Below the pieces are notes generated by a model. The model made no database searches. It saw nothing but the letters and a program-made list of their open reading frames with translations, and was not told the DNA's origin. Positions 56,166 to 64,000 of a DNA stretch of 64,000 nucleotides are shown here, piece after piece. Within the stretch, counting starts at the first letter, position 1. Each line of letters begins with the position of its first letter. A program made the position numbers and the translations under genes. Source of the DNA: Corallococcus macrosporus DSM 14697 (GTDB lineage: Bacteria; Myxococcota; Myxococcia; Myxococcales; Myxococcaceae); assembly GCF_002305895.1 (NCBI RefSeq), contig NZ_CP022203.1, forward strand, positions 1,280,501 through 1,344,500, in the 5' to 3' direction.

Positions 56166-56668
56166 TCAGATTCGCGACTTGGCCACGACGACGGCGCCCA
56201 CCATGGCCACCAGCAGCAGCAGGCTCACCGCCTCGAAGGGGAGCAGCCACTGGGTGAAGATGACCTGACCCATGGTCGCGATGGTGCCGAACGAGGCCTG
56301 CGTGCCCGCGCTCAGCGTGGCCGGGGCGGCGGGCAGCTTCAGGAGGATGATGGCCAGGACGGCGAACAGGCCCACCGTCGCCGCGCCACCCGCGATGCGC
56401 GCCAGCGTGGGCTTGCCGCGCGTGGGCGACTCTCCCAGGTTCAGCAGCATGATGACGAACAGGAAGAGCACCATGATGGCGCCCGCGTACACGAGCACCT
56501 GCATGACGGCCACCGTGTGCGCCCACAGCAGCACGTAGATGCCGGCCAGGAAGAAGAACGTGGACACCAGCGCCATGGCCGAATTGATGGGGCTGCGCGC
56601 GAAGATGACCGTTCCAGCCGACAGCAGCGTCAGGAGCGCGAACGCTCCGAAGAGGATGAGCTCGATGT

Positions 56669-56672
<4 letters not shown>
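56166..56672 (-). CDS. nuoJ: NADH-quinone oxidoreductase subunit J
   Basis: 168 residues with five membrane helices, a proton-pathway subunit near the quinone site. The family segment VLVYAGAIMVLFLFVIMLLN is present. The start overlaps the stop of nuoF, so nuoF and nuoJ are coupled with no subunit genes between. Confidence 0.94.
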
Positions 56673-58009
<1,337 letters not shown>

Positions 58010-58046
58010 GTGATGACGTCCTAAGCCTAAGAAGGGTGGGGGAGGT

Positions 58047-58535
58047 TCAGCTCAACCGGGCGAGGATGGCGTCCAGCTTCGCCTGGGTCAGGCTTTCGTG
58101 ATGATCCTCGTTGATCTGCAGGCAGGGCGCAGTACCGCACGAGGCCAGGCACTCGGTCTCTCGCAAGGTGAACTTCTCGTTCGCTTCACCTGCCTTGAGG
58201 CCGAGCTTCTCCTCCAGGTAGGCGAGCATCTTCTCCGCGCCCCAGAGCGAGCAGGACAGGTTCGTGCAGACGTCGATGACGTACTTGCCCGGCTTCTTGA
58301 GGTGGTACATCACGTAGAAGCTGGCCACTTCCATGGCCCGCTCCGGGGTGACCTCCAGATGTTTCGCCACCAGCCGCAACCCGTCCGGGGGCAGCCACCC
58401 CTTGATTTCCTGGAGCAGCCGCAGCGCTGGGAGCATGCCCGCGCTTTTGCGATCCGGGGGGTAGTGGGAGATGATCTCCGCGATTCCCGCGTCGAACTTC
58501 TTCTGCTCTTCAGAGGTGAACAGGGGCTCCGCCAT
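58047..58535 (-). CDS. nuoE: NADH-quinone oxidoreductase subunit E
   Basis: 162 residues, thioredoxin-like 2Fe-2S subunit: CTNLSCSLWGAE and ETECLASCGTAPC carry the four cluster cysteines. The first gene of the operon nuoE-F-J-K-L-M-N. The 105-base gap to the divergent PilZ-receiver gene holds the promoter(s). Confidence 0.95.
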   Translation of the reverse strand: MAEPLFTSEEQKKFDAGIAEIISHYPPDRKSAGMLPALRLLQEIKGWLPPDGLRLVAKHLEVTPERAMEVASFYVMYHLKKPGKYVIDVCTNLSCSLWGAEKMLAYLEEKLGLKAGEANEKFTLRETECLASCGTAPCLQINEDHHESLTQAKLDAILARLS

Positions 58536-58640
58536 GGCGGGCCGGTACGTATTGCCCCAATGGCTACGTTGTCAACATAAACCCTCGAAGCTACACTGGG
58601 TTGCCATCAGCAAATTGCCGAGCGATTTCAAGCCCTTGTT

Positions 58641-59390
58641 ATGAACCCGGGTCCAGAGGACAAGCGCCAGCACCCCCGCGTCCCGGCCGTGCTGAGAGTG
58701 GACTACACGGACGGGCGCCAGGCCCGCGACGTGACGGAGAACCTGTCCCACGAGGGCCTGTTCGTCCAGACGGACCAGGTCTTCCGCCTGGGGGACGAGG
58801 TCCGGCTCGCACTTTCTTTCCCGGGCCTGTTGGATCCGGTAGAAGTCAGCGGAACCGTGGCCTGGACGCGGCCGGCGGGCCCCGATCAGCCCGGCGGCGT
58901 CGGCGTTCGCGTGGAGCGCGAGCAGGACCGGCGGAAACTGGGTGACATCTTGAGTGCGGCAGGAGCAGACAGCCACGCGTCCCACGCAGAGCACGAGGGG
59001 TATCGTGTGCTCATCGTCGAGGACAACCCGCACATCATCGAGATGTACAGCTACGTGCTGAAGAAGCTGGCGAGCGGCGAGCTGCACGGGAAGGTCCCCC
59101 TGGAGGTCCACTTCGCGCCGGACGGGCACCACGCGCTGCTGATGCTGCGCGAGGACCGCTTCAACCTGGTGATGACGGACCTCTACATGCCGGTGATGGA
59201 CGGCTTCGCGCTGGTGGAGCGCATGCGGGAGGAGGAGGCGCTGCGCGCCATCCCCATCATCGCCATCTCCGCCGGCGGCAAGGAGGCGCAGGACCGGGCC
59301 ATGCAGCTTGGCGTGGACATCTACCTGCGCAAGCCGGTGCGCTTCGTGGAGGTCCTGGAGACGGTGAAGCAGCTCTTGCGCATCAAGTAG
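58641..59390 (+). CDS. PilZ-domain response regulator
   Basis: 249 residues. The N-terminal PilZ domain (residues 1-105) is of the Myxococcus paralogous type; it starts DKRQHPRVPAVLRVDY, where RQHPR is close to the RxxxR c-di-GMP motif, and contains a NLSHEGLFV block in place of the D/NxSxxG motif. The receiver domain from about 118 has acidic LIVEDN and phospho-Asp in MTDLYMP, with the Lys in LRKPVRF. It links c-di-GMP to phosphorelay signalling in one protein, possibly for motility. No DNA-binding domain. Confidence 0.9.
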   Translation: MNPGPEDKRQHPRVPAVLRVDYTDGRQARDVTENLSHEGLFVQTDQVFRLGDEVRLALSFPGLLDPVEVSGTVAWTRPAGPDQPGGVGVRVEREQDRRKLGDILSAAGADSHASHAEHEGYRVLIVEDNPHIIEMYSYVLKKLASGELHGKVPLEVHFAPDGHHALLMLREDRFNLVMTDLYMPVMDGFALVERMREEEALRAIPIIAISAGGKEAQDRAMQLGVDIYLRKPVRFVEVLETVKQLLRIK

Positions 59391-59458
59391 CGGCCCCTCG
59401 TTTTACCGCCAGTCATCCGTTGAGCCACGGCGTGGGGACGGCATAGAGTCGCTCCCCC

Positions 59459-61048
59459 ATGCAGAAGCCCGCCCTCAATCGCGACACCGTCAGTGGCGAG
59501 GCGCTGTTCATCCTCCGGAACCTGAGGGAGAACGGCCGTCTTGGACGCTCGAACAAGCTGGCAGACGTGAAGGCCGCGCTCGAGCCCTCCGTGTCGCTCG
59601 AGTTCGACAACTATTTCTTCTTCCTGCGCAAGTTCCACTACATCGCCATGGACCGCGAGGCCCAGCTCAAGCTCACCGACCAGGGCGAGCAGGTGGCGGG
59701 TGGGGAGCTGACCGAGCGCTTCTCCCTGGAGGTCGGCGAGTTCTTCGCCGATCAGCTCTCCGCCGTCACGGCGGACGCGCCCGGGGACGGCGCCGGGGGG
59801 GACGAGCCGCTGATGGTGCCGCCGCCCCCGCCGGAGCTGCTGCTGGACGAGGCGGAGGTCGACGGCGCGCCGCCCGAGCCCTCCGGCCCGCCCGCGCCGC
59901 CGCCGCCCATGCCGCCGGTGCGCAGCTCGCGCTCGGCCATGCCCGCGCTGGACCTGGGCGCGCCGCCCGCGCCCATCCCCATGCCGCCGCCTTCCGCGCC
60001 GGCGCCCCGCGCGGAGGCCCCCGCCGCCGAGCCCCGCCGCGAGTCCACGGTCATCGTCCAGGGGCCCTTCACCGCGTCGACCCCCGCCGCGCCGTCCCCC
60101 ACCCCTCCCGCGCCCGCAGCCGCCCCCATGCCTCCTCCCTCCGCTCCCGCCCCCACCGCCGCAGCAGCGCCCGCCGCTCCCGCTCCGAAGGGCGCCGAGC
60201 TCGACGCGCGCTACCAGAAGTTCGACCCCATCGGCACCGGGCCGCTGGGCACCGTCTTCAAGGGGCGCGTCACCGCGCTGGGCCTGGACATCTGCTTGAA
60301 GGAGCTGAAGGACATCTTCGGCTACTTCTCCTTCCTGCAGCGCAGCGAGGTGCTCAAGCGCCTGAAGAAGGAGCTGTGCGCCCAGGCGCAGGTGCGTCAC
60401 CCGGGCGTGGTCCAGGTGGTGGATCAGAACGTGGAGGCCGCCCGGCCCTACTTCGTGCTGGAGCTGATGCAGGGCAGCCTGCGCGAGCGGCTGGACGCGG
60501 GCGGTGGCAGCGGCGTGCCGGTCCCCTTCGCGCTGCGCGCCTTCCTGCAGATGGCCTACGGCCTGCGGGCCGCGCACGCCGCGGGGCTCACGCACCACAA
60601 CATCAAGCCGGAGAACGTCCTCTTCGACGCGTACGGCAACGCCAGGCTGGCGGACTTCGGCCTGGGCCGCGTGGTGGAGGTGGACGCCACCAAGGGCATG
60701 CCCCAGGTCTTCGTGGGCACGGGCGGCATGTCCTACATGGCGCCGGAGCTGCTGAACCGGGGCGGCAAGGAGCCGGGCGCCTCCGCGGACGTGTACGCGC
60801 TGGGCATCCTGCTCTACGAGATGCTCACCGGGCAGATTCCGGGCCGCCGCTCGCCGCTGCCCTCCGAGGTCAACCCGGAGGCCCCCAGCGGCCTGGACCA
60901 GCTCTTCGACAAGGCCACCCAGGACAAGCGCGAGCAGCGCTACCCGGACGTGGACGCCATGCTGGAGGACTTCTACACGGCGTTCCCGGACAAGGAGTTC
61001 CTCGCCAAGGGCGACCTCATCATCTCCTCTGACGCGCCGAAGGAGTGA
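59459..61048 (+). CDS. Predicted pseudokinase of the Ser/Thr kinase family
   Basis: 529 residues: an N-terminal domain of 95 or so residues (NRDTVSGEALFILRNLRE) of unknown kind, a Pro/Ala linker (100-240) with repeated PMPPPSAPAP, and a kinase domain from about 250. The glycine loop GTGPLGTVF, the Lys in ICLKELKD, and DFGLGR are normal, but the catalytic loop is HHNIKPEN with Asn at about residue 381 in place of the catalytic Asp. Phosphotransfer is therefore doubtful and a scaffolding or allosteric role is more likely. No membrane segment is seen. Confidence 0.85.
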   Translation: MQKPALNRDTVSGEALFILRNLRENGRLGRSNKLADVKAALEPSVSLEFDNYFFFLRKFHYIAMDREAQLKLTDQGEQVAGGELTERFSLEVGEFFADQLSAVTADAPGDGAGGDEPLMVPPPPPELLLDEAEVDGAPPEPSGPPAPPPPMPPVRSSRSAMPALDLGAPPAPIPMPPPSAPAPRAEAPAAEPRRESTVIVQGPFTASTPAAPSPTPPAPAAAPMPPPSAPAPTAAAAPAAPAPKGAELDARYQKFDPIGTGPLGTVFKGRVTALGLDICLKELKDIFGYFSFLQRSEVLKRLKKELCAQAQVRHPGVVQVVDQNVEAARPYFVLELMQGSLRERLDAGGGSGVPVPFALRAFLQMAYGLRAAHAAGLTHHNIKPENVLFDAYGNARLADFGLGRVVEVDATKGMPQVFVGTGGMSYMAPELLNRGGKEPGASADVYALGILLYEMLTGQIPGRRSPLPSEVNPEAPSGLDQLFDKATQDKREQRYPDVDAMLEDFYTAFPDKEFLAKGDLIISSDAPKE

Positions 61049-61122
61049 CGGACAGGCGGCCGGGCCCTGGGCGTACTCGGGGCTCGCCGCGCACGTTGGG
61101 GGCTGCCACACTCCGTGGCGCC

Positions 61123-62331
61123 ATGAGCGTGCCCCCGTCTGAAAACGTCCTCATCACCGTCACCGGGAAGGACCATCCCGGAATCGTCTCGCGCCTCACC
61201 GGCCTGCTGGCGGAGGCCGGCGCCGGGCTGCTCGACGTGGAGCAGGTGGTGGTGCAGGGGCGCCTCACGCTCTGCCTGCTGGTGCGGCTGCCCCCGGCGG
61301 GCGGCGTGCTGGAGGCGCTGCTGGCCGCCGCGACGTCGCTGGGCGTGGCGCTGGACTTCCAGGCGGTGGAGGCGGACGCCGCGCCCCTGGCGGAGTCCCC
61401 GGCTTCCCGCCATGTCGTCACCGCCGTGGGCCGGACCCTGGGCGCGCGCGAGCTTCATGCGCTGACGCAGGTGCTGGCCGGGCACGGCGCCAACGTGGCG
61501 CGCATCACCCGGCTGAGCGAGCCGCACCTGGGCTCGGTGGACCTCCACATCCGCCTGCCGCCGGGACAGCCGCCGGACGCGCTCAAGCACGCCCTGTTGG
61601 AGCTGTCCATGCAGTCGGGCGCGTTCGACGTGGCGCTCCAGCGTGAGAGCCTGTTCCGGCGCGGCAAGCGGATGGTCGTCATGGACATGGACTCCACGCT
61701 CATCCGCATCGAGGTCATCGACGAGCTGGCGCGCGCGCACGGCGTGGGGGCGCAGGTGGCGCGCATCACCGAGCGCGCGATGCACGGGGAGATGGACTAC
61801 GACGAGTCGCTGCGCCAGCGCGTGGGGCTGCTGAAGGGCCTGGACGCCTCCGAGGTCCACCAGCTCGCGGCGAACCTGCCGCTGACGGAGGGCGCCCAGA
61901 CGCTGGTGCGCGTGCTCAAGCGGCTGGGCTACCGCACCGCCGTCATCAGCGGCGGCTTCTCCGTGGCGGCCGAGGCGCTGAAGACGCGGCTGGGCATCGA
62001 CTTCGCGTACTCCAACGTGCTGGAGATTCAGGACGGGAAGCTCACCGGCCGCACCGTGGGGCCCATCGTCAACGCGCGGCGGAAGGCGGAGCTGCTGGAG
62101 TCGCTGGCGCGGGCGGAGGGCATCCTGCTGGACCAGGTGGCCGCCGTGGGGGACGGCGCCAATGACTTGCTGATGCTGGAGCGCGCCGGCCTGGGCATCG
62201 CCTTCCGGGCGAAGCCCAGGCTGCGCGCCGCGGCGGACACGTCCATCTCCGCGGGCGGCCTGGACAGCATCCTCTACCTGCTGGGGCTGTCCGGCCGCGA
62301 GCTGCTGGAGGCGGGCGCTGGCGCCGGCTGA
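61123..62331 (+). CDS. serB: Phosphoserine phosphatase with N-terminal ACT-type region
   Basis: 402 residues. The N-terminal half is an ACT-like regulatory region (ENVLITVTGKDHPGIVSRLT and a second repeat), and the C-terminal HAD phosphatase has DMDSTLI with the nucleophile Asp, SGGFSVAA, and GDGANDLLML. Catalyses the last step of serine synthesis. The ATG at 61123 gives the conserved N-terminus; a GTG at 61045 overlapping the kinase stop would add 26 residues. Confidence 0.95.
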   Translation: MSVPPSENVLITVTGKDHPGIVSRLTGLLAEAGAGLLDVEQVVVQGRLTLCLLVRLPPAGGVLEALLAAATSLGVALDFQAVEADAAPLAESPASRHVVTAVGRTLGARELHALTQVLAGHGANVARITRLSEPHLGSVDLHIRLPPGQPPDALKHALLELSMQSGAFDVALQRESLFRRGKRMVVMDMDSTLIRIEVIDELARAHGVGAQVARITERAMHGEMDYDESLRQRVGLLKGLDASEVHQLAANLPLTEGAQTLVRVLKRLGYRTAVISGGFSVAAEALKTRLGIDFAYSNVLEIQDGKLTGRTVGPIVNARRKAELLESLARAEGILLDQVAAVGDGANDLLMLERAGLGIAFRAKPRLRAAADTSISAGGLDSILYLLGLSGRELLEAGAGAG

Positions 62332-62339
62332 AGGCGCGG

Positions 62340-63185
62340 CTACAGCCGCATCCGCGCCGCCAGCTCGCGCTGCTGGAGCTGGCCCTTCTCCAGCAGCAGC
62401 TCGAGCAGCGCGCGCAGAATCTTGGAGCTCTTCTCCTGGTTCTGCTGCACCGTCTGCAGCCGCTTCAGGTCCTCGTCCGTCCATTCGGAGGCGGGCGTTC
62501 CACCCGCCAGAATCTCGTCGAGGATGTCCGAGGCGCTCGCGTTGGCGGCGGGCGCGGGCGCGCGCTCCGGGGCGCGGGGGGCGGGCGGCGGCGCGGCGGG
62601 GGCGGGCGGGGTGATGTCCGCGATGCGCTTCACCACCGTGTTGCCGCTCATGTCGACGACCTTGAACTCGTCCTCGTCCTCCGGCGCGTCGGAGCTGCTG
62701 GGGCGCTTGTTGCCGCCGAAGCGCGTGCTCACCACGGGCTCCTGGCCTCGGTAGTGGCGGAGGATGGCGTGCTCGATTTCACGCTCGCCCGCCACCATGA
62801 CGACCACGCGGGCGCGGCTCTTCGCCGCCACCTGGTCCAGCGTTGCCAGGTCCGTGGGGTCCGCCATGGCCAGCACCAGCGTCTTGCCGTTGTCCTTGAG
62901 GGACACGGGGAAGACGGCCTTCTGTTCGGCGAGGCTCACGTCCACGCGCGAGAGCGCGCCCGCGTCGCGTGTCACGTTGCCCAACTGGATGCGCTGCATT
63001 CCCAGGCCCTGGCAGATGGCCTCGGTGATGACGTCATCGGTGGCCAGCCCCAGGTCCGCGATGATGCGCGACAGGCGTCCGCCCCACTGGTCATGGGTGG
63101 CCAGCGCGCTGCGAAGCTGCAAGTCGTCGATGACGCGTGCCTTGACGAGGATGTCGCCAATGCGATTGCGGGAAGGAGGAGCCAT
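62340..63185 (-). CDS. MshEN (GspE N-terminal) domain protein
   Basis: 281 residues. The N-terminal 150 residues match the MshEN/T2SS-E N-terminal fold (RIGDILVKARVIDDLQLRSAL, then LAEQKAVFPVSL), known to bind c-di-GMP in related proteins. There is no ATPase domain. The C-terminal part is a Pro/Ala-rich linker and a helical end (EDLKRLQTVQQNQEKSSKIL). Many such stand-alone proteins exist in myxobacteria. Probable receptor or adaptor for c-di-GMP, by analogy. Confidence 0.85.
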   Translation of the reverse strand: MAPPSRNRIGDILVKARVIDDLQLRSALATHDQWGGRLSRIIADLGLATDDVITEAICQGLGMQRIQLGNVTRDAGALSRVDVSLAEQKAVFPVSLKDNGKTLVLAMADPTDLATLDQVAAKSRARVVVMVAGEREIEHAILRHYRGQEPVVSTRFGGNKRPSSSDAPEDEDEFKVVDMSGNTVVKRIADITPPAPAAPPPAPRAPERAPAPAANASASDILDEILAGGTPASEWTDEDLKRLQTVQQNQEKSSKILRALLELLLEKGQLQQRELAARMRL

Positions 63186-63245
63186 GGCTTCGCATTCTAC
63201 CGTCTAGACGCGCGGACGCTGAGTCCGCGGTGAGGAGGCCCAGCC

Positions 63246-63440
63246 ATGCAGCCCTTCGCGGAAGCCGCCGCCCAGCAGTGCCCCTACTGCGGTGAGGAAG
63301 TGGAGGTCGCCGTGGACCCCATTGGCGTGGCCTCGGAGACATATATCGAGGACTGCCCGGTGTGCTGCCGTCCGTGGACGGTGCGGGTGTCCCGCGACGA
63401 GGAGGGCTTCACCGTGAATCTGGGCCGCGACGACGACTGA
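63246..63440 (+). CDS. CPXCG motif-containing cysteine-rich protein
   Basis: 64 residues with CPYCG at about 12-16 and a second CPVCC motif at 37-41, likely binding one zinc. Family of unknown function, small and widespread in proteobacteria. Divergent from the MshEN gene, 60 bases away. Confidence 0.87.
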   Translation: MQPFAEAAAQQCPYCGEEVEVAVDPIGVASETYIEDCPVCCRPWTVRVSRDEEGFTVNLGRDDD

Positions 63441-63504
63441 GGCGGCCTGGAGGGCGGGCAGGCGGGCGTGGCGCGCGGGGGTGGGAAGCGGCGCGGGGCG
63501 TTGC

Positions 63505-63510
63505 TTGACA
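63505..63510 (+). promoter_or_regulatory. Possible -35 element upstream of the Hsp20 gene
   Basis: A perfect ttgaca lies 144 bases before the Hsp20 start. No convincing -10 element follows at 16-18 bases, so the type of promoter is unclear. Confidence 0.25.
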
Positions 63511-63653
63511 CGTCCCGAAGCATGGTTCTCTTGAGTCTTGTGAGGCGGCGCTGGAGCCCCGGACGAGGGGCACCGCGGCGACCGCGAACCTGAACAACAC
63601 CCAAGCACAGTCATGCCGTGCGTCCGCGAGGACGTCACGAACAGGAGACGACC

Positions 63654-64000
63654 ATGCAGACTCGCAACCCCTTCAACTCCGCCGTCGTGGTGAACCCGCT
63701 GATGCGTGACGTGGACGCGCTCTTCCGCGAGCTGACGCAGCCCATGTGGCGCCAGGCCCCGCGTGAGCGCACGCCGGCCGCGGACATCTTCGAGTCCGAG
63801 AGCGGGCTCACGCTCCAGTTGGACATGCCCGGGCTGGACGCGAAGTCCATCCAGGTGACGGTGGAGAAGGACATCCTCACCGTGCAGGCCGAGCGCAAGG
63901 CGGAGCCGCGCGCGGAGGGCGTCAACGTGCGCCGCCAGGAACGCGCCTTTGGCACGTTCGCCCGCTCCTTCGCGCTGCCTGACACGGTGGACGCCAGCCG
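63654..64000 (+). CDS. Hsp20/alpha-crystallin family small heat-shock protein, 3' end outside the window
   Basis: The first 115 residues are present. The alpha-crystallin domain begins at about residue 42 (PAADIFESESGLTLQLDMPGLD, then VTVEKDILTVQAER), and the FGTFARSFALPDTVD segment is typical. The ATG follows aggag at seven bases. This is an ATP-independent chaperone of the class that in Myxococcus is linked to stress and spores. The end and any C-terminal IxI motif are not visible. Confidence 0.93.
   Translation, partial: MQTRNPFNSAVVVNPLMRDVDALFRELTQPMWRQAPRERTPAADIFESESGLTLQLDMPGLDAKSIQVTVEKDILTVQAERKAEPRAEGVNVRRQERAFGTFARSFALPDTVDAS

Noticed and set aside
59752-60156. Gly/Ala-rich minus-strand frame opposite the Pro-rich linker of the pseudokinase
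   Set aside because: Direct antisense of low-complexity Pro/Ala codons.

Overview
This window comes from a high-GC myxobacterium of the Myxococcus type. Several families seen here are typical of or largely confined to that group: DUSAM-domain proteins, DUF2381 proteins next to Ser/Thr kinases, a SitA6-like lipoprotein with its double-CXXCG partner, and a PilZ domain of the Myxococcus paralogous type. Many Ser/Thr kinases, GTG/TTG starts and a strong G/C third-position bias fit. From memory, the gene order from about 20 kb to 50 kb (O-antigen polymerase, lptCAB, rpoN, hpf, ptsN, dtd, dacB, ssb, hslO, selB, histidine kinase, NtrC-type regulator, sRNA, GNAT) matches the rpoN-pxr neighbourhood of M. 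xanthus. I saw no rRNA, tRNA, IS element, prophage or CRISPR array.

1-24.98 kb is a surface-polysaccharide locus broken up by accessory genes. The core genes are a glycosyltransferase (cut by the window edge), a WecA/MraY-type glycosylphosphotransferase, two nucleotidyltransferase-family proteins (one without its DxD motif), UDP-glucose dehydrogenase, an OafA-type acyltransferase and a large O-antigen polymerase with a C-terminal tail of helical repeats (probable WzyB). Inserted among them are: two tandem lipoprotein/DUSAM cassettes carrying a duplicated nucleotidyltransferase tail (3206-6233); a DUF2381-kinase pair; a second kinase; a decayed Tox-REase-5 toxin remnant with an intact Imm52 gene; and a SitA6/SitI6-like contact-toxin and immunity pair. 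The region looks like a kin-discrimination hotspot inside a glycan locus.

25-36 kb is housekeeping and envelope: astB, a late acyltransferase, lptC-lptA-lptB (LPS transport), rpoN, hpf and ptsN (the classical rpoN-hpf-ptsN group with two extra genes), dtd. 36-50 kb holds dacB, ssb, sdhC, hslO, a leucine-dehydrogenase-type enzyme, a phosphoribosyltransferase and a translationally coupled selB / histidine kinase / sigma-54 activator operon. Directly after it lies a non-coding gene with a textbook sigma-54 promoter, hairpins and an intrinsic terminator, which I identify as the developmental sRNA Pxr.

50-58.5 kb is a complex I operon on the minus strand (nuoE-F-J-K-L-M-N) without nuoABCD, G, H or I. 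58.6-64 kb has a PilZ-receiver protein, a predicted pseudokinase, serB, a MshEN-domain protein, a CPXCG protein and the start of an Hsp20 gene.

The most interesting points are the cassette structure at 3.2-6.2 kb (identical ends, divergent centre, as in polymorphic toxin loci), the two other toxin/immunity loci nearby, and the pxr gene with clustered palindromes upstream.
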